Positions 19,256-30,600 of a stretch of 32,023 nucleotides of DNA are shown here, in pieces. The stretch is taken from the NCBI GenBank assembly GCA_040182905.1, contig JARQWU010000104.1:1-32023 (forward strand), read 5' to 3'. How positions within the stretch are numbered: the stretch's first letter is position 1; every line of letters begins with the position of its first letter. The DNA comes from Barthelona sp. PAP020 (lineage: Eukaryota; Metamonada: BaSk clade). Made by a program: the position numbers and the translations under genes. Under the pieces are notes generated by a model. It had not been told where the DNA came from. It worked only from the letters and a program-made list of their open reading frames with translations, and ran no database searches.

Positions 19256-21544
19256 CTAATTCTCATCTTTTTCAGAATCAGAAATATCAGATATAATCGG
19301 ATTCAAATTTTCATTAGCAACTTTCAAGTATCTATCCCTGTCTTCTTCTTCTTCTTCCTCATCTTCATGATCAATTTGATTTGCAGCTTCTTCATTTGGA
19401 ATATCACTTTGATAACCTTGTGAATCAAATTGTTCGCTGGTAATGCTTGCTAAACGATTCCTATTTTCATCAGTTTTATCACCTTTCTCTTCTTCATTAT
19501 TCTCGTTTGACACGGATTCGTTTGTACATCCTACTTGTTTGTTTTCTTTATTTATTTCAATTTCAACATTATTTCCATTGGGTTTATTTGCTTCAGGTGA
19601 TAAAACAGGATTCAAGAAATGATAACGCTTGACATAATGAGAATTAAACAAACGAGTATCTGTATAGTAGCATAACAAATTAAAGAGAACTGAATCAACT
19701 AAATAACCAATTGTTTGAGCATTATCATGAATCGTATTCACAAGGTATGGTCTTGAATTTGGGATTATACCAACAAGATTTAAATTTTTCAAATATTTGA
19801 ATAATTTCTTTGAAGAAACATATGTATTAGCAAATTTTTCTGTTACTAGAGGATATATTCCTTTAATCAATGATAAAATAGTGAAAGAAGCATCATTTAA
19901 TTCTCTTGTCAATGAAAGATATTTTGAAATGTCAAGACTCTTTAAATCCAAATTATTCTTTACCAAAAGGTTTGTTAGTTCTTCTTCTGTTGAAGGAAAG
20001 ACAAGTAAAGTTGATAAATCATCAACCTCAGATAATAATGCTGAAATAAGACACGGATTCTTTAAATAACCATATTCAATGATAGTCCCAACAGTATTCA
20101 AGCACATTTTTAAGAATTTGAAATTTTTAGTGTCTAAATACAGTAAAGATGGTGATGCAATAAACTTAACAAAGGATATCATAATTAAGCAAGTATCTGT
20201 GGTAATATCTTCCACAAAGAATGAAATATTATGCATAGTCATCAATAATAACGGTAATACAGCACTATTAGAATCGAAAAGATTATTAATAATCTTGAAT
20301 AATGCTAAGAAAACAAAATTCATGTAAGTTGTTGATTTGATGGAATTAATCTTTTTATCTTTCATTTTTCGATTCAAATTCAAGCAAACTTCTCTAATTT
20401 TACTTAACTCAAGCAAAATTCGACTTCCAATCAAAATAACTTGAGGATTTTCAGACATTTCAACGTATTCCAACATATGCGTTAAAATACCAATAATAAT
20501 TCGATGATTCTTATCATTATTTACCAAATATTCTTTAAAATGATCATTATTCTTCAAAATAATCTCAAAAACAGTTAACAATTCATAAAGATAAAAGATT
20601 GACTTCTTAGAATCAGGTAAAAAAGTATTTGAAGCACGAATAGGATTAAATATCATAGAAATAAACCCTTCAAGCAAAAATGCCAAATCTGCTTCAGCAG
20701 TCAATTTCTCAATCAATTGTAACCACACATTTTCTTCTTTTTTCGCTTGTAAACATAATAAAGAAATTATTTGAAGACAATGACATGATACTTCCATTGG
20801 AAAGCTTTGTGTCAAAGCATTCATATAAGGTATCTTTGAAGCATTCATTTCAAAACTCAATCCACAATTTATGACACTACAAACAAATGCACCAACGTTT
20901 AATAATTTTTTATTCAAAAAACTACCTAAGAATAAGTTTGTTTCCCCCAAACTTTCATAAGGGGATCTATAAATATCAATTCCTAACATAGTGACAATAG
21001 TTCTTAAGGTCCAACGTCTACATAACAAAATTCTTCGGTCTATTTTTCTTTTATTATACACTAATATACCATCTTCCCAAATCATTTCATTGAATATTGG
21101 TTTTGGAGATGAAATTCGAGTGTGATAAGTAACATTCGGTAAAAATGCTAAAACCATCAGTTGATTCACCAAATATTCATAAACATATTTATTTGTTTCT
21201 TTGTATTTGATTTGAAAAATACTGGAAAATAGGTCTTCTTTTCCTTCACACATACAATAACTGATTATTCGACTAACAATTATATTGAAAGAAATAAATG
21301 TGTTGAAAGGTACAGTATTTTCTTTCTTTAAACATTCATCAATATAATCAATACTATTCAAAAGAATATATTTCACATTATTAGGTTGTCTTTCATGGAT
21401 ATTTTCAAGTAAATCCATATGAAACCAGGACTTATTTGCTTCAAAACCAACTTTTTCATATAATTTCAAAAAAAGACTATCATCTTCTTCACAATTTTTT
21501 TGATATAATGAATCATAAAAACTAGAAAAATCAAAATCAAACAT
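19256..21544 (-). CDS. HID1: HID1 family protein
   Basis: 762 residues, similar in length to animal HID1. The family (animal HID1, fission-yeast Hid1/Ftp105) is a peripheral Golgi/trans-Golgi protein; in animals it is needed for dense-core vesicle formation and sorting. Recognisable collinear blocks: around 220-270 (P-Y-M-N-A-L-T then a helical stretch), around 290-330 (L-L-E-G-F-I-S-M-I-F-N-P-I then L-P-D-S-K-K-S-I), and around 585-645 (L-K-N-L-N-L-V-G-I-I-P then L-V-D-S-V-L-F-N-L-L). The last is the family's C-terminal signature ending in an aromatic strand. All-helical, solenoid-like. The tail (about 655-762) is acidic, with an E/D run near 725-735, and is lineage-specific. Position 2 is Phe, not the myristoylatable Gly of animal HID1. 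ATG at 21544 after a T-rich leader; tail-to-head with WDR27. Confidence 0.85.
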   Translation of the reverse strand: MFDFDFSSFYDSLYQKNCEEDDSLFLKLYEKVGFEANKSWFHMDLLENIHERQPNNVKYILLNSIDYIDECLKKENTVPFNTFISFNIIVSRIISYCMCEGKEDLFSSIFQIKYKETNKYVYEYLVNQLMVLAFLPNVTYHTRISSPKPIFNEMIWEDGILVYNKRKIDRRILLCRRWTLRTIVTMLGIDIYRSPYESLGETNLFLGSFLNKKLLNVGAFVCSVINCGLSFEMNASKIPYMNALTQSFPMEVSCHCLQIISLLCLQAKKEENVWLQLIEKLTAEADLAFLLEGFISMIFNPIRASNTFLPDSKKSIFYLYELLTVFEIILKNNDHFKEYLVNNDKNHRIIIGILTHMLEYVEMSENPQVILIGSRILLELSKIREVCLNLNRKMKDKKINSIKSTTYMNFVFLALFKIINNLFDSNSAVLPLLLMTMHNISFFVEDITTDTCLIMISFVKFIASPSLLYLDTKNFKFLKMCLNTVGTIIEYGYLKNPCLISALLSEVDDLSTLLVFPSTEEELTNLLVKNNLDLKSLDISKYLSLTRELNDASFTILSLIKGIYPLVTEKFANTYVSSKKLFKYLKNLNLVGIIPNSRPYLVNTIHDNAQTIGYLVDSVLFNLLCYYTDTRLFNSHYVKRYHFLNPVLSPEANKPNGNNVEIEINKENKQVGCTNESVSNENNEEEKGDKTDENRNRLASITSEQFDSQGYQSDIPNEEAANQIDHEDEEEEEEDRDRYLKVANENLNPIISDISDSEKDEN

Positions 21545-21920
21545 TAATATCCTATTCAGTCGGTCAAAAAAAAAAAAACACGAAAAAACAAAAAAAGTTT
21601 ATTCCAAAAGGAGATAAATGAACGTATTTCAATTTTTATATTCATAAATTAACTTTATAAATGGTTAAGTTACCATATCATTGTATTAATAGTTGGGTTT
21701 TAGAGAATAAAAATTTTTGCTTTGAATCTGACAAAATTTGAAGTGAAAAGAAAAATTGAAATTGAAATAGGTGGAATATGTTTGAAATTAGCATAGGTCT
21801 TTAAGTTTTGAAAAACCTGACTACAACAACTATTCACAATTATACTTTTACAGACGAAAAAAAAGTGAATTTATTTATACGATAAACAAAAGAAATTCAA
21901 AAAAAAAATCCCATCATTAA
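21545..21920. other. spacer between WDR27 3' end and HID1 5' end
   Basis: 376 bases. On the minus strand the part nearest the HID1 ATG is T-rich (poly-A runs of 13, 6 and 7 on the plus strand, about 21567-21597), like the leaders of other genes here. The rest is unremarkable AT-rich sequence with no frame I can support. Confidence 0.45.
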
Positions 21921-24272
21921 TCATCTCTCATCTTCGGAAAAACTATAAATAATTGAGTTGTCAAAGCCAACAGAAGATAAAAATGGTTTGAAAGGATGAA
22001 AACTAACACATGAAGCCACACCTCGATGATGTTTTTGCCTTGATAAACAATCCCCATTCTGAATGTCAAAAATACTGACATATCCATCTTCCCCACCTGC
22101 AGCAATATATCTACCACAAGGACTAACATCAGCAAAAATAGATTGACTTCTGAATGCCACTTGAAATCTTAAAATAGGTTCTGCTGTTCTAATATCCCAT
22201 AGTCGTACACCATCCATTGCATTTGCGGATAAAAATATATTTTCCAAGCTGTGTTGCTTTGTCTTTTCACAACAAAATAAAAGTTGATTAAAGGGTCTTT
22301 CGGCAGCATTTTCAAGATGATATATTGGTTGTTCAGCAATTAAATCATGTAATACTAAGGATTTATTGGTTCCACCTGAAAGTAACAACTGTGATTCAAA
22401 TTTTGGAGCTGTCATACACTTTATAGCATTTGTATTTTCATGTGTTAACAAACCTTTGATTTGGAAAGTGGAATTAATTTGATTTCTGTCTAGGTCATTC
22501 ACATCTTCCGACAACTTCAATCTTAAAACCGGTATTTGATTACCGTTGCCAAAGCAAAACAATTTGTCATTAAAAAGCCAAGTACCTGAACACACATGAT
22601 TCGTTAACCCTTTGAAATTGGACCCATTAATTGTCAATAAAGATTTTTGACGAAATGGTTTCAAAAACTCAATCGAATTGGAATTGAAACTTGAAAAATA
22701 ATCGTTCGTGGAAGCAAATGCCAAAGAATGTATGCTCTTTCCTACCAAATGAGCAGTCATATCTTGTTTATGACGAAACGCAGGCATTTTCTGTTGGATT
22801 ATTGAGCCATCTGTTGTTACAGCAATTAAACAACCTCCAGAAGCAACAAAACTATGATAGGTGAGTGCATTATTCCCATCAACCAGTGTTGTCCAATCGT
22901 CGTTAATATTGGTTAATAGAGAACAATTCATAGGATATGGAGATACTGGTTTTGATTTTGTCACCTTATTCCTTGATGTTTTCGTGTCTTTAGGAAGACT
23001 GAACATTTTTTGCTTTGCATGAGTGACGCCATAACCGGAAGATCTTATTTTACGGTTGAAAGTGACAGGTTTGTCTCTTGATTTATTTTTAGTTCCCTTA
23101 TCTTTGCTTTTCATTGTCTGTGCATTTCTTGTGTCATGTTGCGAAGAAATGAAAAGCATTGAACTGGCAGGAATATCTTCACGTTTTAACCTAATGTTGA
23201 AATCATGAATTGACCTCTTTTGAAATACAGTTTCAAACAAATAAATCTCCTTGCTCATAAAATTCAGGATATATCCGAATTCGTTTTCCAAACAGCCAAT
23301 GTTTGGTAAAATCTCCAAATTCAAATTATTTAAGGTACACAGTTCACACAAATCCAATGTAGAGGCATGAAAAGACGCTATTCCACGCTGAGTCAGTATT
23401 AAAATCAAGGTAGTATTTTCCCTGCTAAAAAAACCCATGTCCAACACAATAACATCATTAGAAACAGGAAGAAAGTCTCTAGACACATCTTCGGTACAAC
23501 TCTTATCCTTCTTAACTGCAGATATAATGATTGTATCAAATGCATTCTCATCAACAATATCATTGTCCAATGCAACCATCTCACGGTTAAGTAAATGATG
23601 AATGCGTTCAAGATATCTGCCTAAACCTTTGGTTAGCACAGTGGAAAAAGGCTTATCAAGCGATATGACAGTAACAGTTAACATAGAATCTAATATATAC
23701 AGCAAAGATTCAAAAGGATGACAATACATGTTTAAAATGGTTCTAGTGGGGCTAATTTCCTTTTCAAAAGTTAAGCTCGATAGAGCAAAATCAAATACTC
23801 TGATGACACATTGATCATCTCCTGTACATACTAGAGTAGGGTTGGTTTTTGACCAACAAATAAACTCGATGTATGAAGGACATCTCAATGTAAATACAGT
23901 CTTCAAAGTTAATGTGGATACAATATGCACTTCTTGTAAATATCCAATAGCCAACATTGAATTGTCAAAATTAAAAGATATTACGCTAATATTATCCCCA
24001 ATAAAGGGTAAAGGAATGAATTCATTTGAATAACTTTCTCTTCTAACATACAATTCCGTTTTAGTACAAATACATATATATTCATCATCATTACTAACAT
24101 GTAAACCAATAAATTCTTCAGTTATAGGAATTGCTTCCTCAAATTCTTCCTTTGTTTCAAAATTATAATATTTCAACGTTGAATTTTCCAACAGATAGAA
24201 TCCTCGATCACTAAAATCGCATAAACATTCTCTGTTTTTTGTTGTAAATTGTTCAACAAAAGAAACATCCAT
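21921..24272 (-). CDS. WDR27: WDR27-like WD-repeat protein
   Basis: 783 residues made of two WD40 propeller halves. Most repeats are divergent; the clearest lie at the C-terminus: G-V-R-L-W-D-I-R-T, then S-P-C-G-R-Y-I-A-A-G-G-E-D-G-Y-V, then V-S-F-H-P-F-K-P-F-L-S-S-V-G-F-D. This run matches the C-terminal blades of animal WDR27. A basic linker between the halves contains K-I-R-S-S-G-Y-G followed by M-F-S-L-P (about residues 407-425). This corresponds to the conserved R-S-S-G-Y plus M-F-S linker of WDR27 and is the most specific evidence. The family's molecular function is essentially uncharacterised; it is presumably a scaffold. ATG at 24272; the gene diverges from the calpain-like gene across 400 bp. 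Confidence 0.85.
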   Translation of the reverse strand: MDVSFVEQFTTKNRECLCDFSDRGFYLLENSTLKYYNFETKEEFEEAIPITEEFIGLHVSNDDEYICICTKTELYVRRESYSNEFIPLPFIGDNISVISFNFDNSMLAIGYLQEVHIVSTLTLKTVFTLRCPSYIEFICWSKTNPTLVCTGDDQCVIRVFDFALSSLTFEKEISPTRTILNMYCHPFESLLYILDSMLTVTVISLDKPFSTVLTKGLGRYLERIHHLLNREMVALDNDIVDENAFDTIIISAVKKDKSCTEDVSRDFLPVSNDVIVLDMGFFSRENTTLILILTQRGIASFHASTLDLCELCTLNNLNLEILPNIGCLENEFGYILNFMSKEIYLFETVFQKRSIHDFNIRLKREDIPASSMLFISSQHDTRNAQTMKSKDKGTKNKSRDKPVTFNRKIRSSGYGVTHAKQKMFSLPKDTKTSRNKVTKSKPVSPYPMNCSLLTNINDDWTTLVDGNNALTYHSFVASGGCLIAVTTDGSIIQQKMPAFRHKQDMTAHLVGKSIHSLAFASTNDYFSSFNSNSIEFLKPFRQKSLLTINGSNFKGLTNHVCSGTWLFNDKLFCFGNGNQIPVLRLKLSEDVNDLDRNQINSTFQIKGLLTHENTNAIKCMTAPKFESQLLLSGGTNKSLVLHDLIAEQPIYHLENAAERPFNQLLFCCEKTKQHSLENIFLSANAMDGVRLWDIRTAEPILRFQVAFRSQSIFADVSPCGRYIAAGGEDGYVSIFDIQNGDCLSRQKHHRGVASCVSFHPFKPFLSSVGFDNSIIYSFSEDER

Positions 24273-24672
24273 TATAGGACTTTTTCCAATTTGCTTGTTC
24301 GAAAAACAGTTTTATTTTTTTGAAGACACATTAAATCTTTAAGATAAACTTAAATACAAATCATTTGAAATGAAAGAAACAAAAAATTGAAAAGGGTTTA
24401 CATCATAGTTTATTTAAAATGAATCAATTAAAATCAAAAAGAGTCACAAAAAGAAGAAAATTATAAAAGAAAAGGAGGTGAGTTCTTTTCTTCAAAGTAG
24501 AACCATTGATTTTTGAAATCATTTTCAATTCAGTGAAAACTATCTTAATATTAATGTAACAATAGAAACAAATAATTTAACTGAAAAAGATAAAAGATTT
24601 GTGATTGAACATTTATTCTTATTCAATTTGGAGTTTTGATTTTATTTCGATTAAAACTGAATGCACTCATGA
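24273..24672. promoter_or_regulatory. 400-bp divergent promoter region (WDR27 / TML calpain-like)
   Basis: AT-rich, with no frame that looks coding. An ATG at 24661 begins a three-codon frame (A-T-G then TGA at 24670-24672) ending immediately before the calpain-like ATG at 24673, so it could act as a minimal upstream reading frame if it is in the transcript. Confidence 0.4.
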
Positions 24673-27600
24673 ATGGTTGGATTAATATCGTTAATATTAC
24701 TGTTTTATTTGAATATATTTGATTGTTCTTTACCATTTAACAACCATTTGGTTAAAAGTGGAAGAAAAAAGCAACATGTGTTCTATTTTTTATATACACT
24801 TCAAATAGTATTAAGCTTTCAAGAATTTTATCAAAATTCAACCACAAATTATATAATTTTTGAAAATAGAATTTTTAATGCTTTGATACCATTTTTTGGA
24901 TATCAAATATTTTATTTACATTGTTTAATACTTGTGACAAATAATTTTTCTGTGAATAAGACATGTAATGTATTTTTTTTTGTTGGAATAATATTAATTC
25001 AAATATATGGTATCATTGGAACGATAAAACATGGTTATAACATGTTATTTTGTTTGAATTTACCAAATTTTTTATACTTATTGAATAGAGTTATATATAT
25101 AACATTTTATCAGAAGATCAGCATTCCTAATTTAATTTTAGAAGTTTTTGAGCCTATTAAAGATAATTCAAGAATAGAACAAGCTAAATTTCGTGCTTTT
25201 TTGAAAATCTTGTTTTTTCCATATTTAATGAGTGTTTCAATGTATATGCTTCGTATATGTTGTCAACCAAATATGAAAGGATACGATATTATTAAGGTAT
25301 TTGGTTTTCATTCGTTATTCTTCTTTTGTATTGGTTTACAACTATTCTTGTTTCCTTGGGGTAAATTATTATCATTTCCAGCTATTATTATAACTATTTT
25401 AACGTTTCCTTCGATCTGTTTAAACTGTTTATTTCCTGATTACAGTTTGATGGTCACTTTACAAATCGTTTATCTGGTATACATGAGTTTGATGTCTATA
25501 ATAATGATATTTGAATTGAACGCTGTTGATAAAGATAATCGGTTTAATGAAGGATTTTTTGAAGTGAATTTGATTAATAATACGTCAAAACCACCTAAAT
25601 GTTTAATAGAAATGAAGGAAAATTCGAAATTCAAGTTTTTGAACAGTCAATTTTTTTTTTATTATAACAGTTTTTTTCAATTTTTTGTTTTGGAAAAAAT
25701 TGCGAAAACAATTGAGAATGAAAATAAAGGGATGGATTTTGGATTCTTTTTAATTGTTGTTTTGTTATTGACGACTTTTTTATCAAATATAGTCAATTTA
25801 ACGTTTCGAAAGTTTTCATTCAATGATTTTTCTTTCTTATTAGATAATAAGAATTCAAAAAATGCTGTAAACTTCAATATGAGAATGAATGACATGAATT
25901 CAGATTCAAATCATCTTGAAATATTAAATATTCAACAAAAATTCAAAAAATTGGTTATATATTATCTTATTTATTTGTTGCTATCTTTATGTTTTCCTGT
26001 TGGTGTGTTTTTTGTTCTCATTCCCATTGTAGATAACATAAGTGAGGTTCCTTTATCACATCCTTTGTTTTTGCTTACTTTACTTTCAAATGGCCTTAAT
26101 TTTTATTTCAGTTGCAGGCATTTCTATAAATTTTTTCAATTTTTTGAAAATTCCAAAAATCTGTTGAAAATTGAAGCTTCCAAGCCAATGAAACGAATAT
26201 ACAATTTCGTCATTAAAATTGGATTAAATTCGTCGTATGTTTTATTTTTGTCTCATTTTATCTGTGTCTTTATCTTTTCTTTCAAACATTTAGATATCAA
26301 TGAGATGGTGGTTGAAACAGGTTTTACCACAACATTCCTTATTTATGCTTTCTATACTAATGTAGGTATGAATCGTAACTCAATTAGTAGATATGATGTT
26401 ATTCTTTGCATAGTATTTTGCAGTTATTTATCGGTTTTTTTTATTTACAGAGCTCCTACTTGTTCTCATTATGAAAGACTTGTTTTTGTATTTGCTAACG
26501 TTTGTTGGCAAATCATGTTTTTAAGAACTGTTGTTAAGATGGTCCATTTTTCAAAAACTCTTTACACGAAGAATATTATTGTAATATGTTGTGTTCAAGG
26601 GTTTCTAAACATCTGTTCTTATATACATTTATTTTTGTTTTTTGAAGAAGAACAAGGTATTTATGAAATGTTTGCTAGAGCTAAGTTGCTATTGACATTG
26701 CTAATCTTTGTTTTGTGTTTTCATTTTATATATCCTTTCTTTTGTATGAATCTTGCATTATATTCAGAAAAAAAGAAGAATATTAATCAATTGTTTGTCC
26801 TTTATTATTTATGGCTTATTGCCTTGTTTTGTGTCTTCTTTTTCCTTTTAATTGTACAATTTAATCATTTACTGAAGTTATCTGTACACGATTTTATCAA
26901 TGGAATTTTGATTTTTTCTTTTTTGTTTTTCCTATCATTATTAGCTTATCAATCAGGTTTGCTTACTGGTTTTGCTAATAGTGAAGGCAACATCTATTTG
27001 AATTTGACATTGAAAAAAATAGTAGTCATATTCAATAATGGTGAGTATAATGATCTTACGCTATTGATAAATTGTTCGTTGTTGATCAGTATTGGTGGCG
27101 TTTTGCATAATCTGTACGAATTTTATTTAACACCAACAAATAACGTTTTTATTCTGTTAATTTTCCTTTTTTATTTATATTTGGCTCATTATTTAAATAT
27201 CAGTGAGAATTCTCATCAAATTCAACTTGTCAAAATCAGTAAACTGATTTCAAAACAAATGATCATTGGTGTTTTTCAAAAAATTTCAAAGAATTATAAT
27301 TTGGATTCAAAAGTTTTGCAAATGTATGGTTTTTTAATCAAAGATTTGAAACTAACTGAAAAAATCAATAATGCTGAAGAAACTCCTTTGATTCAACATA
27401 AAAAGTCTAATTCATCAAATTCTCCTTCTGCTTCTAATCAATCCAAGCCCAATGTCTTGGATCCTAGTGATAATGTTCTCATTAAGTATGGATTGTCAAA
27501 AAGTTTTTCTGATAGCTTTACTTATGAGCATATAATGAGTCATTATTCATTTGTTGATATGGATAAGACAAAAGAAGATTTTCATGAAGAAAAATTATGT

Positions 27601-30600
27601 CAAATAGATGAAGATTTAGAGAACGAATTTAACATGTCCGTGTCAATATCTTTGACTAGTAATAGCAACAATAGCAATGAAAATGATGGTGAAAGTTTTG
27701 AAAATTTGAAATGTTATGAACTTGATGAAAGTTTTCAGCATGATATTTCAGCAAAGAGTGATATTGAAAATTTGATTACTTTATGTGACAATTATCTTGA
27801 AGATTTGAACATTTTATTGAAATATTTTGCTGAACACGAGAATATTGAAGTTAAAAGAATCAATTTTCGAGGAAAAAATGTTAGTTTTGGTGTTATCAGT
27901 AAGAATGAACAAGATTACATTGTAAAAAGGATAATACAAGAACAATATTATTTCAAAGAGAAGAGAAGAGATATTATCAGCAAAATCTACATGGAATTGT
28001 ATGAATTGTGTTCGGTTTGGGAACACTTTCAAAATTTTCATGTTTTTAAATGGTTGAATCGAAAGAATCATATTGATCTGAAAGATGAACGAGAAAATTC
28101 TGACCTCTATGGTTTTTTTAAGTCAAAAAAGAATTTTGAAGAAATTAAACAAAAAGTTTCACTTGAACTACAAATGAATGATATGAATAATGCAAATTTA
28201 TCTGTTTATTCTGCGTTTCAACATTATTTCATGAATAGATTGGAAACAATCAAGATTTTTGAAGATTTTTCTCAACATTTTTCAACGATTGATTTATCGA
28301 AGAATATTTCGGTTAATTTCGGAACATTTCAAACATTTCAAAACATTGGTAATTCAAAGAAAAACAATATAGAAAAAAAAAAAATTTCCAATTCACCTGA
28401 TCACATGAATGCCACACAAAATTATCTTACTATTTTTAATAGCAACAAAAATAAGCAAGAAATAGAAGAAAAGAATGGTGAAAATGAAACAAAATTAATG
28501 ATGAATTTCAATAAATATTCGTTTATTCCAGTATATAATTCAAAATCTGATAAAAAGAATAAAATAAAAAATTGGTCAATCATATATTTAAAAATCAAAA
28601 AATTATTGGAAAACATTGGAAATTGTCGTAAAAAATTGGTATTTATCAAACAAAAAATATGTATCTTGAATAATCTTGATTTTAAAGATATTTATATGAA
28701 ATATATCGATATAGAATTATTAATTGACCATTATTTTGAAAGGAGTACTCAAATACATATTATAATTGAAGATATTGAAGTTAATAAGAGAGCAGCAAAG
28801 AACAATCAATCTGCTAGATTATATTTTGAAGAGATTGAAAGAAAATTATTGTCAATGAATAATTTGAATAGAGAAATTGAAAACATTAAATTATTTCTCA
28901 AAAATAAACCAACGATACAATGTGATAATCTTAGAAGGACCACTTTATTGTTTTTGAATCATGTGAAAGAATCAATTGTTCACAACAGATTGTTTTGTGA
29001 TGAGACTTTTAATGATATTGATCAAATAGTATTTGGTAAATGTTGTAAAAAGAAAAACAATGAAAGAGATTGTAAAGGTGGTTTAAATATTCAGCAATTA
29101 CAAAGAAAAGAAAAGAAAGAAAAGAATCACAGTCTTTCTTTCAACAATGAATTTATTTTCTTTGATAATGATGAGAAAGTGGAGGAAATAGAAGAAGAAA
29201 TAAAAGAAATAGAAGAAGAGAAAAAAGAAATTGATATTGAAGAAATTACAAATGCTAGTATTGAATTCAGTGATCTTTTGAATTCTGCTGAAATCAACTC
29301 ATTTACATTGAAAAATATTAATGAATTATTCCCAAATAAAAGAGGTTATTCAATATCTTTAGATTTTGAAACTAAATCACCGAATATATTTTTCAAACAA
29401 GAAGATCTGTATTCTAAAAAAATATTTTTATATGATAATCCTGTATTCATGCTGATAGTGAATTTGTTGCAATTTTCTAAGATGAAGGTCTTTTGGAATG
29501 ACCTTTTCTTCAGATACGATTCACAAACAGGAATATTTATGTTAAAATATTATGAGGGTTTTAAAACTTGTTATATGTTATTTGATGGCTATTTACCATG
29601 TCTTGATGATGAACTTCTTTTTATCCAACCAATTTCAAATTATTCAACTGGTTTCACAAATAATTTCTCCATAACCAATAATAACAGTAAAACAACACAT
29701 AAATCTAAAAACAAATATTTAGCTTTTGCTTTGTTGGAAAAAGCTTGTGCCAAACTCTTGAACTCATATCATAACCTTCATCACTTGAATAATTCTCAAG
29801 TGTATTCATTATGTATGATTCTGTTTGGGTTCAGAGGAAACTTATTCAATAAGATTGATCTGTTTACTAATCCTGATTGTTTAAGAACATGTTATCAGCA
29901 AGTTATTCAATCATGCTTCAACAATTTTTCAGTTTCTATAGCTCAAATTTCTATACAAAATATGAAATTGATAGTGTTAATTACCAATATTACTGAAGTT
30001 ATAGTTGAAGATATTCCTATTCGGTATATCCATTTCATCTCCTTGAATTCAATTGACCAATCAGTCTTTAATTCAATGAACGTCATTTTTGAAGAAGAGA
30101 TCATCTATCTCGAAAGACCCACCGATAATTATGGTTTTTGGATCACTTTTGAACAATTCATAGACATTGCCATATCTATCTTTTCCTGTGATATTCTGCC
30201 GTACTATTTTTCAAACATGTTTAATGGTACATTCAAAGGAGTTGTTATGGAAAAGAACATTTCAAAAAATTTAAAAAACGTTAAGTTCCCATTGTTCAGT
30301 TGGTATAAGCTTTGCTTAGCAGAATTTTCCCATTTTATCAATCTTGAGATTCATCTAAATTTCATCTTATACAACAACGATGATGATGTTATTTTAACTT
30401 TCTGGAAATACGATCAAAATTGGAACTGGTCTTTGATTCATGACCCTATCAAAGTCAATGATGCTGTTACTGGTATTCATTTAAAAGTGTCAACCTTGAA
30501 TGATGTTGTTTTTTTACCAATTACAGAAAGTCAAAATACTTGCAATTTTTCTCTTGTTGTTTATTGTGACAGAGCTAAAATTCTTGTTGAACATCACAAA

